Notes: generated by a model not told the origin, from the sequence alone. Shown: positions 1-5,634, counted from the stretch's first letter. The stretch is DNA of 6,177 bases from Silvimonas sp. (GCA_030151005.1 JASLES010000497.1:1-6177), one strand, 5' to 3'. Program-made: numbers and translations.

Positions 1-13
1 GAAGGCCGCCTTC
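1..13. repeat. Short perfect inverted repeat at the window edge
   Basis: GAAGGC and GCCTTC flank a single base, giving a perfect 13-bp dyad. It may be the end of a terminator belonging to a gene to the left, but no T-run follows on the + strand and the other side lies outside the window. Its role cannot be judged from here. Confidence 0.3.
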
Positions 14-26
14 CCTCTCCCCGTAC

Positions 27-67
27 TTGTCAGGTGGCGATCAAATGATCAAGAGTTAACTTATAAA
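27..67 (+). promoter_or_regulatory. Possible promoter region of the diguanylate cyclase gene
   Basis: TATAAA at 62-67 matches the sigma70 -10 hexamer at five of six bases. TTGTCA at 27-32 resembles a -35 hexamer but lies too far upstream to pair with it, so no complete promoter can be named. A small dyad, GATCA-AA-TGATC, occupies 39-50 just upstream of the -10-like box and could be a regulator site. The whole 1-129 stretch otherwise shows no gene. Confidence 0.25.
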
Positions 68-114
68 GACACAACACAAAGCGGCCGGCGCAGGCGAGGT
101 CGACCCGGTCAGGG

Positions 115-120
115 GGAGGA
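115..120 (+). promoter_or_regulatory. Ribosome binding site of the diguanylate cyclase gene
   Basis: GGAGGA inside a purine-rich run ends nine bases before the ATG at 130. It is near-consensus and fixes that start. Confidence 0.75.
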
Positions 121-129
121 AAAACGCTC

Positions 130-1479
130 ATGTCGCTATCGGGGTTTCATCGGCAGGGTATGCTGGTCATGCTGCTCTTGTCCGTCGTGTTGCTGGCCTG
201 GCAAACGTGGGGCATGGATCGGGTGTTGTATATCGACGCCCGCAGCGGTTACCCCATCAGCGTGGTCAGTGATGGCGATGCCCAGAAAGACCCAACCGGT
301 TATTCGCGGGCCAGCTATCACCCGGACGGTCATCGCATGCGCATGAATTGCACGCTGGGTGTGCGCTACGACTGGCCGTATTGCGAGCTGGATGTCACCC
401 TGGCCAAAGCGCCTGAAGGCATTGATCTGGCCGATTACGACCGGGTGGAAATCAAGCTGGATTACCAGGGCCCTGGCCGTCGGCAGGTGCGGTTTGTGGC
501 GCGTAATTTCGACCCGGCGTATAGCAAGGTTGAGTCCCCGGAGACCTGGAAAAACAACCTGGTCAGCTTCACGCCCAAAGCGGGTGGTGAAGCCGTCTCT
601 ATTCCGTTTGATCTGTTTAGCGTGGCTGAATGGTGGCTGGATGACCATCACATTGCGCTGGCACAAAGCGCGGTAGATCTGCACCGCGTGCCCATGATCA
701 GTCTGACCACCGCCGGGTTCAAAGAGCCGGGCGAACACCAGCTCACCATTGACTACATTGCTTTTCACGGCAAATGGATCAGCCGGGAGAAACTGGCCAC
801 CTTGCTGGTGCTGTGCTGGATTCTACTCAGTGTCATTGCGCTGATTCAGGATCAGGCACGGCTTAATCAGAGCCTGAGTGAAAGCCGCCAGCGTGAACAC
901 GCGCTACGCGATCTGGCCGAAACCCTGCACCTGGAAAAAATCCAGATTTCAGAGCAAGCACAGCGTGATCCGCTCACCGGCATCCGTAACCGCGCCGGCG
1001 TGCTCGAAGAACTCCTGCGCGCCTCTGAACATGCCCGTTACAGCGGCAAACCGCTGGCCATGGTGTTTGTCGATATTGACCACTTCAAGGAAGTCAACGA
1101 TACCCACGGCCACGAGGTGGGCGACATGGTGCTCAAGCAGTTTGCACAATTGCTGGGTACGCAAATCCGTTCCGGGGATTACCTGGTGCGCTGGGGCGGT
1201 GAAGAGCTGGTGCTGTTCTTCCCCAATGCGGCCCTGGATACCGCCACCAGCCGTGCAGAGCGTATGCGTCAGTCCGTAACCGAGGTCATCTGGCCGGCCG
1301 GCATGCGCATTACTGCCAGCTTTGGCGTCACGGTGATGGGGGCCGACGAACAGATCGCCCAGTTCATCCGTCGCGCCGACGAGGCGTTATATGAAGCCAA
1401 GCGCACGGGTCGTAACCGGGTGGTGAGCAAGGCACCCGGCGAAACCACTGGCCCTGACAAACTCAACGACCCGCACTAG
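130..1479 (+). CDS. Membrane diguanylate cyclase (GGDEF) with periplasmic beta-rich sensor domain
   Basis: This enzyme should make cyclic di-GMP from two GTP at the inner membrane, the second messenger that favours biofilm over motility. Residues 10-27 form a first membrane segment. Residues 29-221 are predicted periplasmic and contain Cys74 and Cys85, a possible disulfide pair. Residues 222-239 form a second membrane segment, followed by a coiled-coil-like linker (about 241-278) and a GGDEF domain (about 279-432). The active-site motif is GGEEL (356-360), a variant known in active cyclases. DIDHFK (315-320), ND at 323-324, GHEVGD (327-332) and TASFGVT (395-401) are all present. The inhibitory I-site RxxD is intact as R347-S-G-D350, so product feedback is expected. 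The periplasmic part has alternating strands and a closing LTIDYIAFHG segment, which recalls jelly-roll carbohydrate-binding-like folds; its ligand is unknown. The GFA gene follows closely. Cyclase assignment is firm; the sensor fold is inference. Confidence 0.95.
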   Translation: MSLSGFHRQGMLVMLLLSVVLLAWQTWGMDRVLYIDARSGYPISVVSDGDAQKDPTGYSRASYHPDGHRMRMNCTLGVRYDWPYCELDVTLAKAPEGIDLADYDRVEIKLDYQGPGRRQVRFVARNFDPAYSKVESPETWKNNLVSFTPKAGGEAVSIPFDLFSVAEWWLDDHHIALAQSAVDLHRVPMISLTTAGFKEPGEHQLTIDYIAFHGKWISREKLATLLVLCWILLSVIALIQDQARLNQSLSESRQREHALRDLAETLHLEKIQISEQAQRDPLTGIRNRAGVLEELLRASEHARYSGKPLAMVFVDIDHFKEVNDTHGHEVGDMVLKQFAQLLGTQIRSGDYLVRWGGEELVLFFPNAALDTATSRAERMRQSVTEVIWPAGMRITASFGVTVMGADEQIAQFIRRADEALYEAKRTGRNRVVSKAPGETTGPDKLNDPH

Positions 1480-1498
1480 ACTGCGAACGTGTTTACCC

Positions 1499-1502
1499 GG
1501 AG
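1499..1502 (+). promoter_or_regulatory. Ribosome binding site deciding the GFA start
   Basis: GGAG ends seven bases before the ATG at 1510. A GTG at 1489 in the same frame lacks such a site and would add seven residues not expected before the GxCxC motif, so 1510 is preferred. Confidence 0.6.
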
Positions 1503-1509
1503 CGACTTT

Positions 1510-1911
1510 ATGCGCGGTTCTTGTCTGTGTCAGACCATTGAGTACGAGATCAGCCAGCTTGATTCCGCCATCGAACACTGTGCGTGCCACACCTGCCGTA
1601 AAGCCCATGCAGCGGCATTCAACACCGCAGCGATGGTCAAACACGCACATTTTCGGTGGGTAAAGGGCGAAGACGCACTGACCGCGTATGAATCATCGCC
1701 CGGCAAAAAACGCTATTTCTGTTCGCGTTGCGGTACCCATCTGATCGCCCGGCGCGATGAGCGGGATGCCGTCATCCTGCGCGTCGCGACCCTGGATGAC
1801 GATCCGGGCCAGACACCAGAGTTCACGATCTGGGCTTCACACGCCGCACCGTGGCTGGTTTATGGAACCCAGATTCCGGCACACGATCAATGGCAGCCGG
1901 GGCATGGCTAA
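1510..1911 (+). CDS. GFA/CENP-V-family zinc-binding protein
   Basis: A 133-residue protein of the family named after glutathione-dependent formaldehyde-activating enzyme (Gfa). Most members have no proven substrate, and some are linked to glutathione S-conjugate or aldehyde chemistry. All zinc-site cysteines of the family are visible: GSCLC at 3-7 (Cys5, Cys7), HCACHTC at 23-29 (Cys24, Cys26, Cys29) and FCSRCGT at 70-76 (Cys71, Cys74). The length is typical for a single-domain member and there is no signal peptide, so it is probably cytoplasmic. It starts 30 bp after the diguanylate cyclase stop with its own ribosome binding site, so co-transcription is likely, though a functional link is not implied. 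The gene ends 9 bp from the convergent isomerase gene. Family assignment is strong; the reaction is unknown. Confidence 0.9.
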   Translation: MRGSCLCQTIEYEISQLDSAIEHCACHTCRKAHAAAFNTAAMVKHAHFRWVKGEDALTAYESSPGKKRYFCSRCGTHLIARRDERDAVILRVATLDDDPGQTPEFTIWASHAAPWLVYGTQIPAHDQWQPGHG

Positions 1912-1920
1912 AGACCTGCC

Positions 1921-2538
1921 TCAACGCCGCGTACAACGCTTGATGTAATCGAGTTGCGGGTAGTTTTGCGTCAGGTACGTCGCCCCATCCATCGCGGCAA
2001 TTTTTTGCGGGTCTGGGCCCTTACCCCAAGGCGGCATGTCGCCGTAGCTGGTATTCAGGTGGGCGACCGTACTCTGCAGACTGGCCGGTGTGACCTGTGC
2101 AAACGGGGTTTCCCACGGCTGTTCACCCAAACCGCCAATATTGTCACCCAGGGTAATGAACATCTGCGTGGAACGGGTATTCGGGCCTGCGCCGGCAAAG
2201 CTCAGGTAACCACGCTTGAATGATCGCAAAGCCGGTATTTTGGGATCATCTGCAATGCTGGCCCAGGTTTTGGCCTCGGCGCGCGGCGGGGTAGCGCCAA
2301 ACTGGCAGATAAAGTTGTTCACGCAGCGAAACAACGGCATGTTGGTGAAGAAACCGTCATCCACCAATTGCAGAAAACGTGCTGCGCCCAAGGGCGCCCA
2401 GGCGGGCTGCACGGTGATCTCCAGGTCACCCTTGGTGGTTTTGCAATCCACGCTGACGGGCTTGGGTTCTGCGTGCGCCAGCGTCAAAGTCAGGCTGGCC
2501 AGCGCACTCAGTAACAGGTGGCGACGAATCGGCTTCAT
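1921..2538 (-). CDS. Exported cyclophilin-type peptidyl-prolyl cis-trans isomerase
   Basis: A 205-residue cyclophilin-like protein expected to catalyse cis-trans isomerisation of X-Pro bonds during folding in the periplasm. A Sec signal peptide is clear: MKPIRRH, a Leu/Ala-rich core, and AHA ending at residue 23. The core keeps the key arginine (Arg71, in LFRCVNNF), Phe76 and Gln79, and the STQMFI segment (123-128) that matches the usual GSQFFI. Where human cyclophilin A has Trp121 and His126, my alignment by eye places Gly138 and Glu143, so the active site is divergent there. The C-terminal tail (GKGPDPQ, then YPQLDYIK) resembles one found in a bacterial subgroup of this family. The start at 2538 is chosen because a GGAGGA site and the signal peptide begin there. 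A longer reading upstream would place 71 unlikely residues before the signal peptide and run through the terminator. It stands alone after a terminator, so it should have its own promoter. Confidence 0.9.
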   Translation of the reverse strand: MKPIRRHLLLSALASLTLTLAHAEPKPVSVDCKTTKGDLEITVQPAWAPLGAARFLQLVDDGFFTNMPLFRCVNNFICQFGATPPRAEAKTWASIADDPKIPALRSFKRGYLSFAGAGPNTRSTQMFITLGDNIGGLGEQPWETPFAQVTPASLQSTVAHLNTSYGDMPPWGKGPDPQKIAAMDGATYLTQNYPQLDYIKRCTRR

Positions 2539-2542
2539 GGCA

Positions 2543-2548
2543 TCCTCC
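2543..2548 (-). promoter_or_regulatory. Ribosome binding site of the cyclophilin gene
   Basis: GGAGGA on the minus strand ends four bases before the ATG at 2538. It supports that start over the longer open frame. The upstream 2549-2620 stretch must hold the promoter, but only weak -10-like boxes (GATAAA, TACAAA) are visible and I could not pair them with a convincing -35. Confidence 0.65.
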
Positions 2549-2623
2549 GGATAGACTTTATCGTTTTGTACTGCTGTGCGCGGAGCATGCCACAAGCGGC
2601 GGTTTGCCCGAATAACGCCCAAT

Positions 2624-2649
2624 AAAAAACCCGCCAGCGGCGGGTTTTT
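2624..2649 (-). terminator. Strong intrinsic terminator, symmetrical in both directions
   Basis: CCCGCC and GGCGGG pair around an AGC loop, and flanking A and T runs extend the stem to 11 perfect pairs. On the minus strand the stem is followed by a run of six T, starting 17 bases after the stop of the low-complexity protein gene. That is its likely job. It also has five T on the + strand, but no + strand gene ends nearby. Confidence 0.9.
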
Positions 2650-2665
2650 CTGGAATAACGGTGGC

Positions 2666-3037
2666 TTAGGCAGAGGTATTAACCAAGCCACCCACGCGCT
2701 GACCCAGCGTGTTGTAGGTCGGATTGTTACTCTGCGCGGCAGCGGCTGCATTTTGCTGTGCCTGCGCAGCCTGGTGCGCGGCGGTATTGGCAGCGATCTG
2801 ATTGGTCTGGTTGACCGAATGGGTGGTGTTGACCGTGGTGCTGCCGTTGGCAGTGCTCACACCGTTATTGACCGGCGTGGCTGAAGCAGGGCCAGGCGCG
2901 GTTGCGGCACGCACTTCATCGTGCGTGTTGTTGTCTTGCGCGCGCCCCAGTGTCTGGTTGTCGTTGGCCTGCGGCGCACGCTGCAGCGAAGACGACGCTT
3001 GTGTCGAGGCAATAGGGCTGTTCAAACCGACATTCAT
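2666..3037 (-). CDS. Low-complexity hypothetical protein rich in Ala, Asn, Thr, Gln and Ser
   Basis: I do not recognise this 123-residue protein. It is about two-thirds Ala, Asn, Thr, Gln and Ser and contains no Lys, Cys, Trp or Phe. It has no signal peptide and no hydrophobic segment long enough for a membrane helix. Support for a real gene is good: an AGGAGT site sits four bases before the ATG at 3037, and a strong terminator begins just after the stop. The composition suggests a disordered or extended protein, with an Ala/Gln/Asn-rich stretch near residues 82-103 that may form helix. The C-terminal LGQRVGGLVNTSA vaguely recalls the ending of small YjfB-type putative motility proteins, but the N-terminal half does not fit that family well and I give this little weight. 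An upstream in-frame start at 3070 lacks a comparable ribosome binding site. Confidence 0.7.
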   Translation of the reverse strand: MNVGLNSPIASTQASSSLQRAPQANDNQTLGRAQDNNTHDEVRAATAPGPASATPVNNGVSTANGSTTVNTTHSVNQTNQIAANTAAHQAAQAQQNAAAAAQSNNPTYNTLGQRVGGLVNTSA

Positions 3038-3041
3038 GATG

Positions 3042-3047
3042 ACTCCT
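3042..3047 (-). promoter_or_regulatory. Ribosome binding site of the low-complexity protein gene
   Basis: AGGAGT on the minus strand lies four bases before the ATG at 3037 and selects it over the upstream in-frame start. A GATAAT box on the minus strand at 3088-3093, about 50 bases upstream of the ATG, is a possible -10 element, but no well-spaced -35 was found. Confidence 0.65.
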
Positions 3048-3200
3048 GATACACGTGCGGCAACCGTCATGCGGCTGGCATAACGTCATTATCTGCCGTT
3101 TTTGCCTGAACGCCAGTCACCGATCGTCAGATTGACCTGCTGTACCCATCTACCGTGGCCGATAACCCGGTCCCGCTTACGCAGCAGTTCGCCACGCCTT

Positions 3201-3237
3201 GGTCCCGCAGCCGCGATGGTACTCGCACTGCGGGACC
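3201..3237. repeat. Two-part hairpin with perfect 10-bp outer stem
   Basis: GGTCCCGCAG (3201-3210) is the exact reverse complement of CTGCGGGACC (3228-3237). Inside it, GCGA (3213-3216) pairs with TCGC (3223-3226) around a six-base loop, leaving only a CC/A internal bulge. No T-run follows on either strand, so it is not a standard intrinsic terminator. A second copy of GGTCCCGC at 3169-3176 could compete for the same right arm. Confidence 0.7.
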
Positions 3238-3304
3238 TCTTGCCCGCACCATCCCCGTCATGCATACAACATCCTGACACGCATATTCAGTAAAAAAGGG
3301 ACGA

Positions 3305-3320
3305 ATGGCGGCACCGCCAT
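3305..3320. repeat. Short palindrome upstream of the DUF2252 promoter
   Basis: ATGGCGG and CCGCCAT flank CA, a perfect 16-bp dyad about 23 bases upstream of the candidate -35. It could be a regulator site or a small hairpin; nothing else supports a function. Confidence 0.4.
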
Positions 3321-3342
3321 CAACAGCTTGATTGATCGGCAT

Positions 3343-3370
3343 TTGATTGCCTTGGCAATATTTGTATGAA
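3343..3370 (+). promoter_or_regulatory. Probable promoter of the DUF2252 gene, with a palindrome in the spacer
   Basis: TTGATT (3343-3348) and TATGAA (3365-3370) are each four-of-six matches to sigma70 hexamers, 16 bases apart. The perfect 14-bp palindrome ATTGCC-TT-GGCAAT (3346-3359) overlaps the -35 and fills most of the spacer, where a repressor would block polymerase. If correct, the 5' leader is about 100 bases long. Confidence 0.4.
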
Positions 3371-3426
3371 AAACGATACAACGGGCAGCGATGTTTTTCG
3401 ATGTCTTGGGCTTGTCATCCAGGCCA

Positions 3427-3439
3427 GGCGTAATACGCC
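3427..3439. repeat. 13-bp palindrome in the DUF2252 leader
   Basis: GGCGTA and TACGCC flank a single A. It lies about 43 bases before the DUF2252 start, downstream of the candidate promoter. It could be an operator or a small leader hairpin. Confidence 0.35.
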
Positions 3440-3481
3440 GCCATTCGCACCCGTTAGCGGTGCCTTACCTGGAGCACTCTG

Positions 3482-4840
3482 ATGTCAAAACGCCAGTCTT
3501 GTCTTGCGCTGTTGTTGTCTTTTGCTTGCGCCACCACTTTCGCCGCCACGTCTCGCGCCAGCTGGGTGGTCAACGACATCTATAACTACAACCACCCTTA
3601 CGCCGCAACCGACAGCGCCGATCTGGCCACCAAGATGTCGACCATGAATGGCAGCGCGTTCTCTTTTTATCGGGGCACCGCTGACATTTTCTATCACGAC
3701 ATGACCACCCTGCCCGCCTCGGCCTATACCAGCGCCTCGACGGCCTTTACCTGGCTGGGTGGCGATACTCATCTGGCCAACTTTGGCGCCTGGCAAGACA
3801 GCAGCGGCAAAGCGGTGTTCACTGTGGACGACTTTGATCAAGGCTATCTGGGTCAATATGTATGGGATCTGCGCCGCGCCGCTGTGAGCATGGTGCTGGC
3901 AGACCGGGAAAACGGGCTGGCCGACAAGGACATCACCACCGGCATCAATACCTTCGTGAGTGCGTACCTGGCGCAACTGGGCAAATTCAATGGCAGCACC
4001 GCTGAAAAGAGCTTTCAACTGACCACCAGCAACACCAGCAGCGTGATCAAGGACGTGATCTCAGACGCGGCGGGCGACAAGCGTTCGGACTTGCTTTCCA
4101 AATACACCACCACCAGCGGCAGCAAGCGCGTGTTCCAGACGACCTCAGCCCTGGTCACGGTAAACAGCAATGCCTATTCCGCCATTACCGCCGCAGTCGC
4201 CAGTTATGTGCAGACGATCTCATCCGGCAAGCAATACGCGGCCAGTTTCTACACGGTGAAAGACATCCGCCAGAAACTGGGTTCCGGCACCGGCAGCCTG
4301 GGCCGTTATCGCTATTACGTGTTGGTTGAAGGCGCCTCGACATCGACCTCTGATGACGTGATTCTGGAACTCAAACAAGAAGCCCTGAGCGATGTCGCCA
4401 TTGCCGCCCCGGCGCAACTGAGCACGGGTGATTACGCCAACAACGAAGGTGATCGGGTCGCCCGCACTGCCAAGGCACAGGTCTTGAATGCGGATGTGCT
4501 GGTGGGCTACACCACCATCAACGGCATCCCGTTTTATGTGCATGAGAAGTCTCCGTTTGCTGAAGACTTTGACTACACCCAGTTGTCCAGCAGCAGCAAA
4601 TTCAACACGGCCATGACCTACGTCGGTCAGGCGCTGGCCTCTGCCCATGCCCTGGCCGATCAGGACTACGACAGCACCGTGGTGCCTTATCAGATCGAAA
4701 CCGAGATTCTGAATGCGGTGACCAGCCAAAGCGGCCTGCAAAGCGAGATCTCTGCCTTTGCTTTCAGTTACGCCGATCAGGTGAATCTGGACTGGCAAGC
4801 CTTCCAGGCGGCCTACAAGGCCGGCACGCCGCTTTACTGA
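3482..4840 (+). CDS. Exported DUF2252-family protein with kinase-like motifs
   Basis: A 452-residue member of the DUF2252 family, whose function is not established. Motifs in order: FYRG (62-65), GGDTHLANFG (93-102), VDDFDQ (115-120), WDLRR (128-132), a glycine-rich GSGTGSLGRYRYYV (267-280), ELKQEA (296-301), FYVHEKSP (351-358) and ALASAHA (384-390). GDxHxxN followed by a DFD motif resembles the catalytic loop and metal-binding aspartate of aminoglycoside-phosphotransferase-like kinases. The glycine-rich strand and Lys298 then look like the nucleotide lobe, but placed after the catalytic loop. The N-terminus is a Sec signal peptide (MSKRQ, hydrophobic core, TFA at 19-21 or SRA at 24-26 as cleavage sites), so the protein should be periplasmic or secreted. 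Cys16 does not sit in a good lipobox. GGAG ends seven bases before the ATG. The gene stands alone between its own promoter region and terminator. Family is firm; enzymatic activity is inference. Confidence 0.93.
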   Translation: MSKRQSCLALLLSFACATTFAATSRASWVVNDIYNYNHPYAATDSADLATKMSTMNGSAFSFYRGTADIFYHDMTTLPASAYTSASTAFTWLGGDTHLANFGAWQDSSGKAVFTVDDFDQGYLGQYVWDLRRAAVSMVLADRENGLADKDITTGINTFVSAYLAQLGKFNGSTAEKSFQLTTSNTSSVIKDVISDAAGDKRSDLLSKYTTTSGSKRVFQTTSALVTVNSNAYSAITAAVASYVQTISSGKQYAASFYTVKDIRQKLGSGTGSLGRYRYYVLVEGASTSTSDDVILELKQEALSDVAIAAPAQLSTGDYANNEGDRVARTAKAQVLNADVLVGYTTINGIPFYVHEKSPFAEDFDYTQLSSSSKFNTAMTYVGQALASAHALADQDYDSTVVPYQIETEILNAVTSQSGLQSEISAFAFSYADQVNLDWQAFQAAYKAGTPLY

Positions 4841-4861
4841 CCTATTCGGGCGCATAACGAC

Positions 4862-4892
4862 AACGGCCACCCCAGCGTGGCCGTTTTGTTTT
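4862..4892 (+). terminator. Intrinsic terminator of the DUF2252 gene
   Basis: AACGGCCAC and GTGGCCGTT form a perfect 9-bp stem around CCCAGC, followed by TTGTTTT. It begins 21 bases after the stop at 4840 and separates this gene from the TetR gene. Confidence 0.9.
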
Positions 4893-4893
4893 A

Positions 4894-4908
4894 GTGACCG
4901 CTGGTCAC
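4894..4908. promoter_or_regulatory. Perfect dyad upstream of the TetR promoter
   Basis: GTGACC and GGTCAC flank GCT, giving a 15-bp dyad that ends eight bases before the -35 hexamer of the TetR gene. Its sequence differs from the shared operator at 4940-4961, so if functional it would bind a different protein. It could also be a chance hairpin next to the terminator. Confidence 0.35.
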
Positions 4909-4916
4909 CTGGGCCG

Positions 4917-4945
4917 TTGACACGCATGCGTCTTTGCATAAATAT
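4917..4945 (+). promoter_or_regulatory. Promoter of the TetR-family gene
   Basis: TTGACA at 4917-4922 is a perfect -35 hexamer. The -10 is less certain: TAAATA (4939-4944, spacing 16) or AAATAT (4940-4945, spacing 17), both poor matches. The shared palindrome begins at 4940 and therefore covers the -10 and the expected transcription start, as expected for autorepression. Confidence 0.6.
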
Positions 4946-4961
4946 GACGAACATCATATAT
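4940..4961. promoter_or_regulatory. Candidate TetR operator, site 1 (autoregulation)
   Basis: The left arm AAATATGACGA is identical to the left arm of site 2 at 5643. The right arm ACATCATATAT matches the reverse complement of the left arm at 8 of 11 positions. The two 22-bp sites agree at 18 of 22 positions. The site ends 16 bases before the ATG of the TetR gene and overlaps its -10 region. Confidence 0.7.
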
Positions 4962-4977
4962 CGATTGGTCAGTAATC

Positions 4978-5589
4978 ATGGAAACCAAACCCGGCCGCAA
5001 GGAACTTAGCCATCAGCGCATTGTGGATGTGGCTGCCCGTGCAATTCGCCGGGCCGGTTATCAAGGCGTTGGCGTCGCCGACATCATGAAAGAAGCCGGT
5101 TTGACCCACGGCGGCTTCTACGCCCACTTTGCCTCACGCGATGCTTTGCTGGTTGAAGCCATGGAACACGCGGCACGCCAGAGTACCGCCAATATCACCG
5201 TCAGCCTGGAAGCCGCTCGCCAGCAAGGGCTGAGCCCACTGGCCGCGCTCATCGAGGCGTATCTGTCTGATTCGCACCTGGCAGATGCCGAATGCGGCTG
5301 CCCGGTCGCCGCCCTGGGTTCAGACATGCCACGCCAGTCCGACATGGTGCTGGATGCCGCCCGCAGCCGGGTACACGCGTTTATTGAAGGCATCCGCAAG
5401 TTTCTGCCCGACGCCACACAGGCCCCCGTGCTGGCCGGCGCATTGATTGGCACGCTGCAACTGGCGCGCACGCTGGGTGATAACGAAGCCGGTAAAGCTA
5501 TCCTTGCCAACGCCCGCAGCACTTTGCGCGCGCAGTACGAAGCCCCTGCCACGATTTCTGCACCCGCGTCAGACGCACTCCCGCACTAA
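4978..5589 (+). CDS. TetR-family transcriptional repressor
   Basis: A 203-residue regulator with the usual TetR build: an N-terminal three-helix DNA-binding domain (about 10-58, helix-turn-helix from YQGVGVADIMKEAG through HGGFYAHF) and an all-helical ligand and dimer domain. Residues 105-109 are ECGCP, placing Cys106 and Cys108 in the ligand domain near where NemR-type regulators carry reactive cysteines. Electrophile or redox sensing is therefore possible but unproven. The start at 4978 gives the standard short lead-in to helix 1; no strong ribosome binding site precedes it, suggesting low translation, as is common for repressors. The SDR gene follows after 102 bp. A 22-bp palindrome present at both promoters is very probably the site it binds, so it should repress itself and the SDR gene. 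The inducer is unknown. Confidence 0.92.
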   Translation: METKPGRKELSHQRIVDVAARAIRRAGYQGVGVADIMKEAGLTHGGFYAHFASRDALLVEAMEHAARQSTANITVSLEAARQQGLSPLAALIEAYLSDSHLADAECGCPVAALGSDMPRQSDMVLDAARSRVHAFIEGIRKFLPDATQAPVLAGALIGTLQLARTLGDNEAGKAILANARSTLRAQYEAPATISAPASDALPH

Positions 5590-5614
5590 TGCTGATCTTA
5601 TGTTTTTGTATGAC

Positions 5615-5632
5615 CCGGCCTGGCCGGTTTTT
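5615..5632 (+). terminator. Probable intrinsic terminator of the TetR gene
   Basis: CCGGC and GCCGG pair around CTG and are followed by five T. The stem is short but GC-only. It lies 26 bases after the stop at 5589 and just before the SDR promoter, implying that the SDR gene is mostly transcribed separately. Confidence 0.65.
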
Positions 5633-5634
5633 GC

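Larger units (their letters stand above)
3038..3481. other. Divergent intergenic region of 444 bp with several dyads
   Basis: This separates the minus-strand low-complexity gene from the plus-strand DUF2252 gene. Short open frames cross it on both strands, but none has a ribosome binding site or recognisable protein. It holds a strong two-part hairpin (3201-3237), small dyads at 3305-3320 and 3427-3439, and a probable promoter at 3343-3370. CTGCTG at 3137-3142 can pair with CAGCAG at 3182-3187. The density of pairing segments between 3137 and 3237 would be compatible with a structured RNA, but no known RNA family is recognised. Confidence 0.6.

Noticed and set aside
2539..2751. N-terminal extension of the cyclophilin open frame
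   Set aside because: It would run through the intrinsic terminator and sit in front of a clear signal peptide with its own ribosome binding site.
3080..3105. FliA (sigma28)-like GCAGATAA box upstream of the low-complexity gene, tempting given its faint motility-protein look
   Set aside because: No TAAA-type -35 element at the required distance, and one mismatch in the box.
3201..3237. Hairpin as an integron attC site or an intrinsic terminator
   Set aside because: No attC-type RYYYAAC/GTTRRRY core sites, no integrase or cassette nearby, and no T-run on either side.
3089..3280. 63-residue minus-strand open frame just upstream of the low-complexity gene, with a basic, protein-like C-terminal part
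   Set aside because: No ribosome binding site before its ATG, no recognisable family, and its codons run through the perfect hairpin. It could be a gene remnant, but nothing in the sequence confirms this.
3338..3352. Sigma54-like GGCA...TTGC element upstream of the DUF2252 gene
   Set aside because: The spacing between the GG and GC elements is one base short of the strict sigma54 requirement.
3127..3381. 84-residue minus-strand open frame in the 444-bp intergenic region
   Set aside because: It crosses the candidate DUF2252 promoter and the hairpin, has no good ribosome binding site and no family resemblance.
4220..4957. Long minus-strand open frame opposite the DUF2252 gene
   Set aside because: It is a shadow of a well-supported gene, has no family resemblance, and crosses the DUF2252 terminator.
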